Shown one piece after another: positions 17,649 through 26,421 of a stretch of DNA of 42,574 nucleotides. The position numbers and the translations under genes are program-made. The DNA lies in IMG/VR virus record IMGVR_UViG_3300018416_000032, positions 1 through 42,574 of that record; one strand, given 5' to 3'. Numbering within the stretch: position 1 is the stretch's first letter; each line of letters starts with the position of its first letter. The notes under the pieces were generated by a model. The model ran no database searches, had not been told where the DNA came from, and saw only the letters and a list, made by a program, of their open reading frames with translations. This DNA is from a virus.

Positions 17649-20431
17649 AAGCATACCGCCTTACATTCACTTAGCTTCTGCTTAAGTATCGGCCAATATT
17701 GTTTTTCTAAGTCATACTCACCGACTAGACCGCCGTGATCCTTCCAGTCGAACAGGTGTTCTGCAAGAAGCTCACTCGGCTCCATCGTCTTGGTGTGTCG
17801 AGGTACACGCTTTTGGTGCATAACGGTCATAGCAGCATCCTCCTTGCGGACTAGCTTGTCATAGACCATCTCCTCAATAGTGTCTTTGATTAGTATGCAG
17901 TAGATATTTACATCCACTTTAGAATCGAGTCGGAATACCCGACCTAGTGCTTGATTGAACTTACCATAAGACCAGTCAAGACTTGCAATAATTAGATTAG
18001 GGCATTGGCTAAAAGATAGTGCTTGCGCACATCCAATGCTCATAAGCATTACCTGTGTTTTCTTGTTTTTGAAGTTATTTGATTCCAGGCTTTTACGGGA
18101 TATGCCGCCGTGGATTGTTGAGTGTTCTATGTTTGCCGATGATAGCAGATCGCGTAGGACACGACCTTGACCCTTTGAGTAGTAGACGATTGTAACTTGC
18201 TCGCCCCTGAGTAAGCAGGAGATTGTAGTCTCAATTACCGCAATAATTTTGTGATTAAACGGGCTGGGCATGAGTAATCCTTCCGCCTCATAGTTATCGG
18301 CATGCTTACCCTCATCTGGTGATGAACATACACCGCGAAGATACTGCATCTGAGTCATTACCATCTGTGTGCCCGCGGCAGGAACATTCTCGAAGTCCAA
18401 CCAATGCTTGTACATGGCATGTTGCTCGAGGGACATAGATACACGAACATCATGTATGATGCACTCGACAAGGTCAGGGTTACATTGCTTCTTGGTCACA
18501 AAGCCAAGGAATGTACCTGTCTGCTTGAGTAGTGACTGAGGCTCGGACAGTATGGGTGACTCCTTGGTAGGGGTTATCTGCGTCTTGCTCCTTCTGTTGA
18601 TTTCCCGTTGGGTATGATCATTCTCCTTAGAAAGGAAGCGATCCCTGAACTTATGCATCTGCTGACGAGTGTAAGGCCAGCGAGAGTTGGATCTGCCACC
18701 TTTCCACCAGTTGTCCACGCACAACCATCCAGCTAAGGTAAAGATGTCATAAGCATAGTTATGGATCGGTGTAGCAGTAAGACAGAACCGATAGGGTGCT
18801 TGCATCATGGTCACCGCTTGCGTGATCTGTGAGTCAGGATTCTTGATAAGGTGTGCCTCATCAATGACAACCATATCCCATATCGGACCAAGCTTGTTAG
18901 CTAAGCAGGGCATAGCAATGCACTTAACTCCACCCTTAGGGGTACTTGCTGACTTCCTCTTCTTAACTACGGCGTTGCCGTCCTCATCATACTCGATGCT
19001 TGGGGTAGCAGTCTCGATAACCCTTCCGTCCGAGATCTTACCGATATTCTGAGAAAAGAACTCATCTCCGATCTTCCACTTGGGTAGCTCACAACGCTTA
19101 CGCATCTTGTCTTCCATCGTGGTCTTAGTCCATGCGTCCGGCTCAACCTCCAATGCATCCTTACGAAACATTACATAGTCCCATGTGATGAACACACCAT
19201 AGGGCATCTCGCCACCATTCTTCTTACGCAGATGCTCAATATCAATCTCGGATGATATGGTAAACACGGGCGTATCAGGGGAGAACTTCTTGAACTCACC
19301 TTGCCATTGAGCTAGATCCATTGATCCGCCATCGTCTACCGTGCCCTTAGGTGCGATAAGAAGAGTGCGACCAGGTGCCTTGCATTGTATGAGTCCGATT
19401 GCCATAGCTGACTTACCCGCACCTGTCTCGGCTGCGATCAGACCAGTGTCGGCACATGCCATAGACGCAATGAACTTACGCTGTACATCGTACCAACTTA
19501 CTCCCTCGGTGAATACCTGCATGAACTCAAGGGTATCAAGGTTATGCTGGTACTTCTCGGGGTACTTTTGAGTGATGGTATTAACTACAGGCTTTTCGAA
19601 GATTTCCCATATGAGATTCTCATCTACCTCGGGTGCACCTCGTGGCTTATCCACATTGACATACTGTCGGAATACAACCTCAAGCGGGTTATTCCATGTA
19701 CGTACAAAGTGATCACCTAGTTCCTTTGAGGACACATGATCCTTACTGCACCTGTACCAACCATAGTCGTACCTTACTAGCTCACCATCCACATACTTAG
19801 TGTCAGGTGCCCAATTGGTAGATAGGTTGACCACAAGATTGGTATCTTTACCTTCAAGCGTAAGGTCATGTATAACCTTGGTGATCTCCTTCTTAGCCGC
19901 ATTGTAGTGAACCTTTGGCTTAGTGAATGCATCAGAGTATCCCTTGCCTTGTAGCTCCACGCTGTACTCCTTGCCCTCTGCGATAACATAAGGCTGAATA
20001 ACACCGCAGTGAGGTAGGGCGAATCGCCTGGTGTCCTTACACTTTAGCTTACCAAACTCATCCACATAAGCGACTAGCGAATAGTCGGACGGTTCAAGTA
20101 TGGGTGGCGCAATCTTCTCGGAGTCCTGAAGTGCCTTGAGTATTGCCTCTGCACATTCTTGATCCTTGGTTACCTTGGGGTGAGAGTACAAAGCAACAAG
20201 CTTGTCTCGGTCCTCCATAGTTATTGTTAGCTCTAGCGGAGCCTTACCCTTGATTGACTCAAGGCAGTCAATAACAGAACCCCTAGGGATTTTGATGTTA
20301 AGGTTATGCTCCTCGATTAGAGCGGTTAGTTCTTTCCAGCCTCTATGACCGGTGTCATCAAACGGTGCGAACTCGGTATCAATTCCGAGCGTCCCGTCAT
20401 TCTTGATGTACATGTCGTGTATATTGATCAT
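17645..20431 (-). CDS. SNF2-type (superfamily 2) DNA translocase/helicase
   Basis: A 928-residue protein. Residues 1-320 form an accessory region that includes a Trp/Tyr-rich segment near residues 208-240 (NWAPDTKYVDGELVRYDYGW) resembling a chitin-binding-type CBM5/12 module. The motor follows: TGAGKS Walker A near residue 337, DEAH near residue 524, TATP about 30 residues later, and QALGRVFR (motif VI) near residue 829. It should use ATP to move along double-stranded DNA or strip proteins from it. The start makes an ATGA junction with the ThiF-like gene, placing it in the same operon as the PRTRC cassette. In phages such proteins may remodel DNA or block host defence, but no specific role can be assigned. 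Confidence 0.85.
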   Translation of the reverse strand: MINIHDMYIKNDGTLGIDTEFAPFDDTGHRGWKELTALIEEHNLNIKIPRGSVIDCLESIKGKAPLELTITMEDRDKLVALYSHPKVTKDQECAEAILKALQDSEKIAPPILEPSDYSLVAYVDEFGKLKCKDTRRFALPHCGVIQPYVIAEGKEYSVELQGKGYSDAFTKPKVHYNAAKKEITKVIHDLTLEGKDTNLVVNLSTNWAPDTKYVDGELVRYDYGWYRCSKDHVSSKELGDHFVRTWNNPLEVVFRQYVNVDKPRGAPEVDENLIWEIFEKPVVNTITQKYPEKYQHNLDTLEFMQVFTEGVSWYDVQRKFIASMACADTGLIAAETGAGKSAMAIGLIQCKAPGRTLLIAPKGTVDDGGSMDLAQWQGEFKKFSPDTPVFTISSEIDIEHLRKKNGGEMPYGVFITWDYVMFRKDALEVEPDAWTKTTMEDKMRKRCELPKWKIGDEFFSQNIGKISDGRVIETATPSIEYDEDGNAVVKKRKSASTPKGGVKCIAMPCLANKLGPIWDMVVIDEAHLIKNPDSQITQAVTMMQAPYRFCLTATPIHNYAYDIFTLAGWLCVDNWWKGGRSNSRWPYTRQQMHKFRDRFLSKENDHTQREINRRSKTQITPTKESPILSEPQSLLKQTGTFLGFVTKKQCNPDLVECIIHDVRVSMSLEQHAMYKHWLDFENVPAAGTQMVMTQMQYLRGVCSSPDEGKHADNYEAEGLLMPSPFNHKIIAVIETTISCLLRGEQVTIVYYSKGQGRVLRDLLSSANIEHSTIHGGISRKSLESNNFKNKKTQVMLMSIGCAQALSFSQCPNLIIASLDWSYGKFNQALGRVFRLDSKVDVNIYCILIKDTIEEMVYDKLVRKEDAAMTVMHQKRVPRHTKTMEPSELLAEHLFDWKDHGGLVGEYDLEKQYWPILKQKLSECKAVCL

Positions 20432-21114
20432 GCACTCCTCCTTTCTGTTGTCTGTACACCATTGCTTGCAAACTGAGCTAGGTCGAAGAATACTCCTCGA
20501 TGACTGAGCTCATGCTTACGCAATAGATTCCAGATGATTTGTTGTACGTAGACTGCTACCTGTCTATTAACGGGTAGGTCTTGTTTATAGTATGGGTCGA
20601 GACATCCCTCGCCCTTTGGTTCTTTTCCCTTGGTTAGAGCTGGGTGCTCATCATAAGGGTTGGGCAGATCGCCCTTGTGTTGTCCTAGTATTACCTGACC
20701 TGATGACCTGGCATTACCACACTCAATGATGTATGTGTCGTCATTCATATCAGCGGACTTGATTGTTTTGCGTGAAGCCTTGGTGTCTACGCATGAGACA
20801 ATAATGTCTGCTCCGATCTGCTCCTTTCGCATGAGGTTTCCGCGGTGCGACCAATTCAATCCATAGTGCATATTGATACGCTCAATTAACACCTTAGACT
20901 TAGGTTGACCTACATCCTGTAAGTAGAATGCTTGTCTACCTACATTGCTGTAAGCAACGGAGTCACCATCAAAGGCACGAACGGATACACCCTCATGCCC
21001 TTGATTAACCATCGCAGAATGCACATCAACAATCTGATTAACAACATGGGAGCCTGTGCCCCCGCATCCAATGACATAGATCATTGGCTTATGTAGTCTT
21101 CTTACTCTGTGCAT
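20428..21114 (-). CDS. PRTRC-type ThiF-family (E1-like) adenylyltransferase
   Basis: The frame is open from 21144, but an ATG at 21114 overlaps the upstream stop by 13 bases and gives the usual short lead before the nucleotide site. The 228-residue product shows GCGGTGS at residues 16-22 (ATP binding), FDGDSVAYSNVGRQ with the Asp and the N-x-x-R-Q expected of ThiF/MoeB/E1 enzymes, and SCVDTKASRK carrying the metal-binding Asp. E1-like enzymes adenylate the C-terminus of a small protein or peptide. The closest style is the ThiF-related member of PRTRC (ParB-related, ThiF-related cassette) loci, and gene order supports this. No obvious catalytic Cys for a thioester is seen. Confidence 0.75.
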   Translation of the reverse strand: MHRVRRLHKPMIYVIGCGGTGSHVVNQIVDVHSAMVNQGHEGVSVRAFDGDSVAYSNVGRQAFYLQDVGQPKSKVLIERINMHYGLNWSHRGNLMRKEQIGADIIVSCVDTKASRKTIKSADMNDDTYIIECGNARSSGQVILGQHKGDLPNPYDEHPALTKGKEPKGEGCLDPYYKQDLPVNRQVAVYVQQIIWNLLRKHELSHRGVFFDLAQFASNGVQTTERRSA

Positions 21115-21686
21115 AGTTCCGATACATCTCCTGTTAGCTTCCACTCCTTAAGGTTGGGAAGCATGTTATAGGTTGATTCGAAGAAAGCATTCTCCCACTC
21201 GGGGATCATGCCTACACCTATGCCATTTGGTGTGCGTGTATTACAAAATGCAGCGTTCATATGATGAACATCCATTGCATTGAATATGTTGTACACCCTA
21301 GTGCTAGGGTTAGGTCTTCGATTATTTCTAAGGCAACCGACTCGTAGTGTTCCGCACAGCAAATTGAAAACCATTGCTGGATAGTAGAACACTTTGCGCG
21401 TCGATCCCTTAACGCTTATATTCCTGCGTTTAGCAGGTACCCACCATGAGAAGTTAATCTCACTTGTGTAGGTTAGTATTTTATCAGGTAGGAACTCAGT
21501 ACTTGATGATGTCTGATTTGCAATGGCAACCATATCGTCTGCCCCTACGGGCTTTGGACTATGCCACCCATGCTCATCGTCCCACTTCATCAGTAGTGCA
21601 ACATCTTGGTTGCCTACCTTGAAGAACATCAATGCCCTGGATACCTTACCCTCAAAAACAGTTGAATCCACATTCTTTTGTATCAT
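21102..21686 (-). CDS. PRTRC system protein B-like
   Basis: A 194-residue protein. It contains FLPDKILTYTSEINFSWWVP, a following Arg-rich turn (AKRRNISVKGSTRK), YPAMVFNLLCGTLRVGCL, then RPNPSTRVYNIFNAMDVH, and ends with WENAFFESTYNM. This succession (Trp-Trp-x-Pro, Pro-Ala-hydrophobic, Arg-Pro-x-Pro-x-Thr, then Trp-x-x-Ala-Phe-Phe-x-Ser) is what I recall of PRTRC protein B. The biochemical role of the family is not known. It overlaps the upstream gene by 35 bases. Confidence 0.6.
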   Translation of the reverse strand: MIQKNVDSTVFEGKVSRALMFFKVGNQDVALLMKWDDEHGWHSPKPVGADDMVAIANQTSSSTEFLPDKILTYTSEINFSWWVPAKRRNISVKGSTRKVFYYPAMVFNLLCGTLRVGCLRNNRRPNPSTRVYNIFNAMDVHHMNAAFCNTRTPNGIGVGMIPEWENAFFESTYNMLPNLKEWKLTGDVSELCTE

Positions 21687-22521
21687 GAGATAAGTATTTG
21701 ATTAGTTTTGCGTATGGTTTCGCCAACTCCACGATCCTTCTTGCTTGGTCAAGGTCGTGGTATATTGGTGATCCCATGTGAGTACTCCCGTCCTGATATG
21801 TTTGCTCAGCGTAGGAGTCCATTATTGCGTAAGCCGGGTTAGTCCCATGCTCCATGGTGAAGGTTGGGTTACGCAAGCATTGCCCATTGTACCAGTGGAT
21901 ATTATCCCACCACGACAGCACAATAGCAGGTAGATGGTAACATTCCTCATCAGGATATTCACCATCTCCCACCGTTCTAACATCTAGCTCAACTGCTTCT
22001 ACATCAGCACATAGCTTCTGTAGATTGTCGGGTAGCAGATGCTTGGACATCTTTTGCTTCCTCTCAGTTGGTGCCTTTTCCCATATCCAATCTGATGTAC
22101 ACTTAGTGAAGTCTAGCCTGAAGCTCTCCCTCGCATGGTCATACATATAGTTTGGTGTCCATAGTGCTATGGGGCATGACTCAAGCAGGTTAAGTAGATA
22201 CCAACCTGCACCAAATCTACGCTCAAGCAGATCAATCCTTGCGCCTACTGCATAGCTAGTGAACTGACTATGGGAGTCGATATAGCATCCACCATTCTTG
22301 ATACCTGCCACAATGGGGAACCCTGACTCTGAGAACATCTCACTCAACCCTTTGTCTGCCTCACTGTCGTCATGAAGCATGAGGTAGGGTAGATCAGTTA
22401 GGGTAATCGTTGGTGCGGTACGAGGTAGAGCTAGAGGCGAGGAGGCAACAAACGAGAATGGAGCCCTGCCGGGCTTACTCTTTTTAGCCTTTCTTTCAGG
22501 GCCGAGCAGTATTTTAACCAT
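21652..22521 (-). CDS. Probable PRTRC system protein F-like
   Basis: A 289-residue protein located where PRTRC cassettes usually carry protein F, between C and B. It has a Lys-rich start and RRFGAGWYLLNLLESCPIA followed by LWTPNYMYDHARE and a segment near DWIWEKAPTERK. The assignment rests mainly on gene order and on this Gly-Trp/Cys-Pro/Trp-Thr-Pro stretch, so it is less sure than for proteins B, C and ThiF. GAGGAAT precedes the ATG. No enzyme motif is visible. Confidence 0.5.
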   Translation of the reverse strand: MVKILLGPERKAKKSKPGRAPFSFVASSPLALPRTAPTITLTDLPYLMLHDDSEADKGLSEMFSESGFPIVAGIKNGGCYIDSHSQFTSYAVGARIDLLERRFGAGWYLLNLLESCPIALWTPNYMYDHARESFRLDFTKCTSDWIWEKAPTERKQKMSKHLLPDNLQKLCADVEAVELDVRTVGDGEYPDEECYHLPAIVLSWWDNIHWYNGQCLRNPTFTMEHGTNPAYAIMDSYAEQTYQDGSTHMGSPIYHDLDQARRIVELAKPYAKLIKYLSHDTKECGFNCF

Positions 22522-22530
22522 GGGTATTCC

Positions 22531-22731
22531 TCACCCTTTGGTACCGTAACTTGCCTCAAACCTGACGACGAGTCTGTCACCTTCAACTTTTTCTGTGTAT
22601 TTTGCATTTGTTAGTTCCGGATAGGTTTTAGCGAGCAAGCCTTGTACCTCAGGCACCGATAATGATGGTGCTGGATCAGGTAGTGGCTCCTTGCCAGGTA
22701 TTACGAAGTCACGAGGTAGTACTCTACTCAC
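22531..22731 (-). CDS. PRTRC system protein C-like
   Basis: A 66-residue protein starting with GTG at a GTGA junction. It contains LPDPAPSLSVPEVQ, then YPELTNA, and ends with a basic, strand-like stretch closing on YGTKG. This LPDP-x-PSLS ... YPELTNA ... GTKG pattern is the clearest signature of PRTRC protein C, a small protein of unknown function that ends in Gly-x-x-Gly. A small protein beside an E1-like enzyme invites the idea of a ubiquitin-like partner, but this is only inference. Confidence 0.75.
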   Translation of the reverse strand: MSRVLPRDFVIPGKEPLPDPAPSLSVPEVQGLLAKTYPELTNAKYTEKVEGDRLVVRFEASYGTKG

Positions 22732-23273
22732 AGCTCGATCTCCACATTATCAGCGGGTTCCGCTGGGGATGAATTAGGGGGGGAATTGTCCCCGCTTGAC
22801 AATGACTTATCCAATGACTCCTTAGCCTTGGCGCTCCGATCCGACTGGAACAGAGGTAGGTCAGCCATTGCTTTCTCAGCCTTATCCCTTGCAGCTTCCT
22901 TTGCCGTCTTCTTCTTAGCCACTGTTCCCTTAGCGGGAGTCTTCTTCTTAGCCTGTTGTATCTTATCATACTCCTCCTTGATGGAGTTGGAGATAGGCAC
23001 ACGCTCCTCAACTACAGGTTTCAGCTCAGCAAGTACGACCTGCTCTAGCTCCTCTGAGGTTGATGGCGGTATTTGTATAGGCTTTTTAACAAGCTTGAGA
23101 ATCCCATCCGTTGTGTGAGCGTTTAGCACCTTGCCATTTAGATCTGCGAGATGCTTATCGCCCGACAGAAGGAAGGTAGCATTGATCTTACCCTCCTCCT
23201 GTGACGGTGAGTACACCATATTTACGGTGAACCCTGCACCACAGAGTTCACCAATCTGTTTAGTGACACTCAT
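22728..23273 (-). CDS. PRTRC system protein E-like
   Basis: A 181-residue protein. The first 90 residues are strand-rich (FTVNMVYSPSQEEGKINATF, then IQIPPSTSEELEQ) as in PRTRC protein E. The C-terminal half is a low-complexity linker rich in Lys, Ala, Pro and Ser, including two KKK/KKT clusters, and ends in an acidic peptide. It starts at a TAATG junction and its stop overlaps the GTG of protein C, consistent with the E-C-F-B-ThiF order of these cassettes. Confidence 0.6.
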   Translation of the reverse strand: MSVTKQIGELCGAGFTVNMVYSPSQEEGKINATFLLSGDKHLADLNGKVLNAHTTDGILKLVKKPIQIPPSTSEELEQVVLAELKPVVEERVPISNSIKEEYDKIQQAKKKTPAKGTVAKKKTAKEAARDKAEKAMADLPLFQSDRSAKAKESLDKSLSSGDNSPPNSSPAEPADNVEIEL

Positions 23274-23920
23274 TAGATGTCCCTCATTGCGTTGAAGAGG
23301 CTCTTCACTTTCTTTTCGAGCTTCTCAATGATCTGCGATTGCTCATGCACAATCTTTCCAAGCTTAAGGATTGCCTCCGTATCCATAGGATTATCCTCTT
23401 GCGGAGAATCCGTAGAAGCAATGAAGGCATGCAACGCAGTACCCAACTTAGCCAGCACATCAGGAACCTCGGGGCAGGTTTGTGATAGCACAGGTTCTGC
23501 CTCCTGCTTGTTATCAACGGCAGTGGCAATATCCTCTGCCTCCTGTTCTGCTGATGGTACATCCTTAGCCACCTCAATATCCTTAGGCTTAGGTGGTGTA
23601 GGTATATCGTTGACCACCTCAGTCTCCGGGATGTCGGTGATGTCGGTGATGTCACCGCGCTCCTCCTCCTTGGTAGCAACAGGTGAGGTATCCATAACCT
23701 CAAGCTTCTGCTTCCACTCATTGACTAATCTCCAGCGTGTCTGCTCCTTACTCTCGCCCTTCACCTCAAGCACATTCTTGTCATCGGTAAAGAAGTTGGT
23801 CGGGTTAGCCGACAGCTTAGGGTTAGATAGGACGATAAGATCCTTGAACTTATCCTTTAGGGGCTTATCTAGTGGAGCATACCACTTGTTGAACGATAGT
23901 TTATCATTTATTTCTGACAT
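23273..23920 (-). CDS. Hypothetical 215-residue acidic protein with C-terminal coiled coil
   Basis: The N-terminal 70 residues look globular (FNKWYAPLDKPLKDKFKDL). The middle is an acidic, Pro/Thr/Val-rich linker with a small tandem repeat (DITDITDI, encoded by three 9-base units near 23630-23655). The last 40 residues form a probable coiled coil (HEQSQIIEKLEKKVKSLFN). It is joined to the AAA+ gene by TAATG. It could be a partner of that ATPase, by position only. Confidence 0.6.
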   Translation of the reverse strand: MSEINDKLSFNKWYAPLDKPLKDKFKDLIVLSNPKLSANPTNFFTDDKNVLEVKGESKEQTRWRLVNEWKQKLEVMDTSPVATKEEERGDITDITDIPETEVVNDIPTPPKPKDIEVAKDVPSAEQEAEDIATAVDNKQEAEPVLSQTCPEVPDVLAKLGTALHAFIASTDSPQEDNPMDTEAILKLGKIVHEQSQIIEKLEKKVKSLFNAMRDI

Positions 23921-24615
23921 TATACTGTTTCCTTGCTATTTACTGCCGCTTTCCATTTTGCGACCTGCTTAAGTGCTGATCGCACGGACCCTTGTGCATT
24001 GCGCGCGGCATGTTGCGCAATGTTGTCCGGTACACCCGTTAGGCTAACAAGGGATGCGGACATCTCCTCATTAGTTGGGTTAGTTATGTGGTAGGGCATG
24101 AACCGCTCGGCAAATCTAGGCTCGAGGTATTCCTCACGCTCAGACTTGCTAAGTTTATCAAGCACCACCTTTTGTTCTTGGTTCTTGTTTGTAGTCACAA
24201 AGACCACAAAGTGATCAGGCAGATAGTCCTCGATCCAATCGAGTAGCATCTCCTGAAGATGTCGTTGCATCTTATCCACCTCATTGATGACAAGGGCACG
24301 ACATTTGCCATACATTGGCATGTACCTACACTCGTCAATTAAGGTGGACAGAGTTGCCTCCTTGATACTGCGACCCGAATACTCGGGTCCATGTCTTAGG
24401 TTGAAATCAGAGTCCACCCAAGAGCGTGCAAGCATCATGGCAATAGATGTCTTACCCACACCAGGATCACCGCTGAAAGCAAAAGACCCCGTAGATTCTG
24501 AACCTACGAGGTCTTTCATTTCGGAGAGTTGTTGTGCAACTCCTCGATATGTGGCTTGCGCCTTGCTTCCTACTATTTGATCTGGTGACTCAAGCTTCCA
24601 CTTAGCCCAGTTCAT
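23920..24615 (-). CDS. Clamp-loader-like AAA+ ATPase
   Basis: A 231-residue single-domain AAA+ protein. It has Walker A GDPGVGKT at residues 49-56, a Walker B-type ALVINEVD in which Asn-Glu-Val-Asp replaces the usual Asp-Glu, a sensor-1 segment VVFVTTNKN, and an LEPRFAERF region with candidate Arg finger residues. The C-terminal part (GSVRSALKQVAKWK) resembles the lid of RFC/DnaX-type loaders. It may load a ring or a helicase during phage DNA synthesis. No sliding clamp gene is seen in the window. Confidence 0.7.
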   Translation of the reverse strand: MNWAKWKLESPDQIVGSKAQATYRGVAQQLSEMKDLVGSESTGSFAFSGDPGVGKTSIAMMLARSWVDSDFNLRHGPEYSGRSIKEATLSTLIDECRYMPMYGKCRALVINEVDKMQRHLQEMLLDWIEDYLPDHFVVFVTTNKNQEQKVVLDKLSKSEREEYLEPRFAERFMPYHITNPTNEEMSASLVSLTGVPDNIAQHAARNAQGSVRSALKQVAKWKAAVNSKETV

Positions 24616-25180
24616 CGTCAGCGGGAATCTTATCCATGATCAACTGTGCCTTGAAGTCACTGTATAAGATAGGCTCAAATCCTATATCAACATTGAGCAT
24701 AGGGCACACTTGCATGATGTCATCCTGAGGGTAGCGAGGATCACTGAAGACAAATGAACCATACTCACCGCAGTCTTCGAATATCTTGCAGTACCCCCAA
24801 GCATGATCGCCTGTGGTTTTGTTAGGCTTGTTCATCATGTACCAATGTCCGGCTCCCGATAGATTGAAGAAGTGTAGGTACACCTTATCCAAGCTGGGGT
24901 CATCTGATGGTGCGTCAGGTAGATCGCGCCATATATCGGCAAGCTTTTCATAGTTACGAGCGATCTCAACTGCCTCCTCCTCCCTGAATGTTGACTCAGC
25001 TAGAGCCTGGCATTGCAGATTAGGCACGAACTCCTCCAGTCGCTTCCCGAGGTTAGCATACTTGCTCGGCCACGGAACTGACCCTCGCTTAGGCACCTTT
25101 AGCGTGCAGATCATCTCACCGGATTTGTGATCGGTTAGGGAGTACTCACTCCCATCATTTGGGTTACTGTATGTTGTCAT
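24602..25180 (-). CDS. Hypothetical 192-residue protein, weak DUF2958-like look
   Basis: Soluble protein. The stretch LHFFNLSGAGHWYMMNK followed by AWGYCKIF and an acidic Gly-Ser-Phe segment resembles the arrangement of DUF2958 proteins, which occur near plasmid PRTRC loci, but identity is weak and this is a suggestion only. GGAAGGATG precedes the ATG. It overlaps the AAA+ gene by 14 bases. Confidence 0.55.
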   Translation of the reverse strand: MTTYSNPNDGSEYSLTDHKSGEMICTLKVPKRGSVPWPSKYANLGKRLEEFVPNLQCQALAESTFREEEAVEIARNYEKLADIWRDLPDAPSDDPSLDKVYLHFFNLSGAGHWYMMNKPNKTTGDHAWGYCKIFEDCGEYGSFVFSDPRYPQDDIMQVCPMLNVDIGFEPILYSDFKAQLIMDKIPADDELG

Positions 25181-25535
25181 TGCCCATCATCCTTCCTATT
25201 AGTTCTAGGTCCATTGGAGACTCCATATTGTAGAGTGGGGAGCCTTCTTGACTTTTCGTTATTAGTTTTACTTGCTTGCCGAACTGAACACGCACGGCGA
25301 AGCATCCATTTATATCCACAACCTCAATGAAGTTAGGTCGGGCATCATGCACATTCATCAGTGCAACAACGCCATTGATCTGCCCCTCATTGATGTTTGG
25401 ATGATTTCTTATAGAGGGTGGCACATCTAGTGCCTCCCATAGTACAGGTGAAACAGGACGCATAGCATCCTTCACCATATGATCGATGTGTGTATTTACA
25501 TCCCCCACAACATAGGGATCTAGTTTATCAGGCAT
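25164..25535 (-). CDS. Hypothetical 123-residue protein
   Basis: The first gene behind a dyad element, with a clear AAAGGAGG Shine-Dalgarno before ATG 25535. It contains a strand-rich middle (FIEVVDINGCFAVRVQFGK). It overlaps the next gene by 17 bases. No domain is recognised. Confidence 0.6.
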   Translation of the reverse strand: MPDKLDPYVVGDVNTHIDHMVKDAMRPVSPVLWEALDVPPSIRNHPNINEGQINGVVALMNVHDARPNFIEVVDINGCFAVRVQFGKQVKLITKSQEGSPLYNMESPMDLELIGRMMGNDNIQ

Positions 25536-25548
25536 AGTGCCTCCTTTC

Positions 25549-25581
25549 GTTACTTATTATTTCGTGTTACATTTGTAACAC
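25549..25581 (-). promoter_or_regulatory. Operator-like double dyad in a 49-base intergenic gap
   Basis: Two overlapping elements: the 22-base GTAACACGAA-N5-AAGTAAC (25549-25570, - strand) and a perfect 18-base palindrome with 8-base arms GTGTTACA and TGTAACAC (25564-25581). The gap between 25536 and 25584 is one of the few true intergenic spaces in this operon, so an internal promoter under the same control as the other dyads is likely. Confidence 0.5.
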
Positions 25582-25584
25582 ATA

Positions 25585-26421
25585 TTAATCCCATCGGAGC
25601 TTCTTCCATCCTCCGATGTTACTGGTCTGCTCCTTACCCACCTCATGAGGTTCAATGTAGTGGATAGTGTAATGGTGAAACCTTGGCTTCATGACTATAC
25701 CCTCGTAGTGCTTGAACTTGAGGTGCGGGTCATCTGGATATCGCCAGCCACTTGCCGTTTTTACTGCTTCACGCACAGCATTGTGGTAATTATCCCACTC
25801 CGGCAGGACTGTAGGGTTTACCCGTCTATTGACGAATAACTTCTGATGCGGATATAGCCCGCCACGCCTGCACTCAAGGTGAAGAAATGGCAGTAGGTTG
25901 TCCTGCTCCAACCATCCCTTACGATGGCAGTATGCCCACTTAGCTGCAATGTCATGGATAACTGCCTTACCTTTTAGGTTGGGGTACTTGTCAGATGTAA
26001 ACAGACCTAGGTCATAGCCGACATACCCACCTCGTTTATCAGTGGCAGTCTTCCTGATCCTATCGTTCCACACAACCATGTAGCACCGCATCTCATCAAG
26101 CTTACCCTCAACATATGTCTTGGGGTCGAGTGGTGATTGGAGTGATCCGGCGGGATGCTTAAGCATATCCATAATCTCCTGAAGAGGTAGGATAGGGCAT
26201 GACTCCATGCGAGGCATCCAGATTGGCTTAGGCTCAACGCATTCAACCACATTGCAGAAGTCAGTAGGAGACTTGGGTGCATGTACGAAGTAACTGTTGT
26301 CGCCAAATATGTAGTCGTTGACGAGTGATAGCTCTTCTGCGATTGGGCGAAGAAAGTCATCACCGACCTTTGCGATCGGCTCACCCTTTCTGTTCCACGC
26401 GTGGTATAGCTTTTGCTCCAT
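25585..26421 (-). CDS. Hypothetical 278-residue protein
   Basis: A very strong AAGGAGG lies before the ATG. The product is rich in Trp, Tyr, His and Arg, with several His-x-x and Cys residues (FLHLECRRGGLYPHQKL) and a C-terminus rich in His and Tyr (RFHHYTIHYIEPHE). It could bind nucleic acid or metal, but no family is recognised. It is followed by the dyad gap, so it may be the last gene of its transcript. Confidence 0.6.
   Translation of the reverse strand: MEQKLYHAWNRKGEPIAKVGDDFLRPIAEELSLVNDYIFGDNSYFVHAPKSPTDFCNVVECVEPKPIWMPRMESCPILPLQEIMDMLKHPAGSLQSPLDPKTYVEGKLDEMRCYMVVWNDRIRKTATDKRGGYVGYDLGLFTSDKYPNLKGKAVIHDIAAKWAYCHRKGWLEQDNLLPFLHLECRRGGLYPHQKLFVNRRVNPTVLPEWDNYHNAVREAVKTASGWRYPDDPHLKFKHYEGIVMKPRFHHYTIHYIEPHEVGKEQTSNIGGWKKLRWD

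Noticed and set aside
23611-23660. Short tandem repeat of 9 bases, considered as CRISPR or minisatellite
   Set aside because: Under three units, in frame, and simply encodes repeated Asp-Ile-Thr; no CRISPR-like repeat/spacer structure exists in the window.
23277-23972. 231-codon + strand ORF, Ser-rich
   Set aside because: Antisense to the 23273-23920 gene; its Ser/Thr richness mirrors the acidic linker on the real strand.
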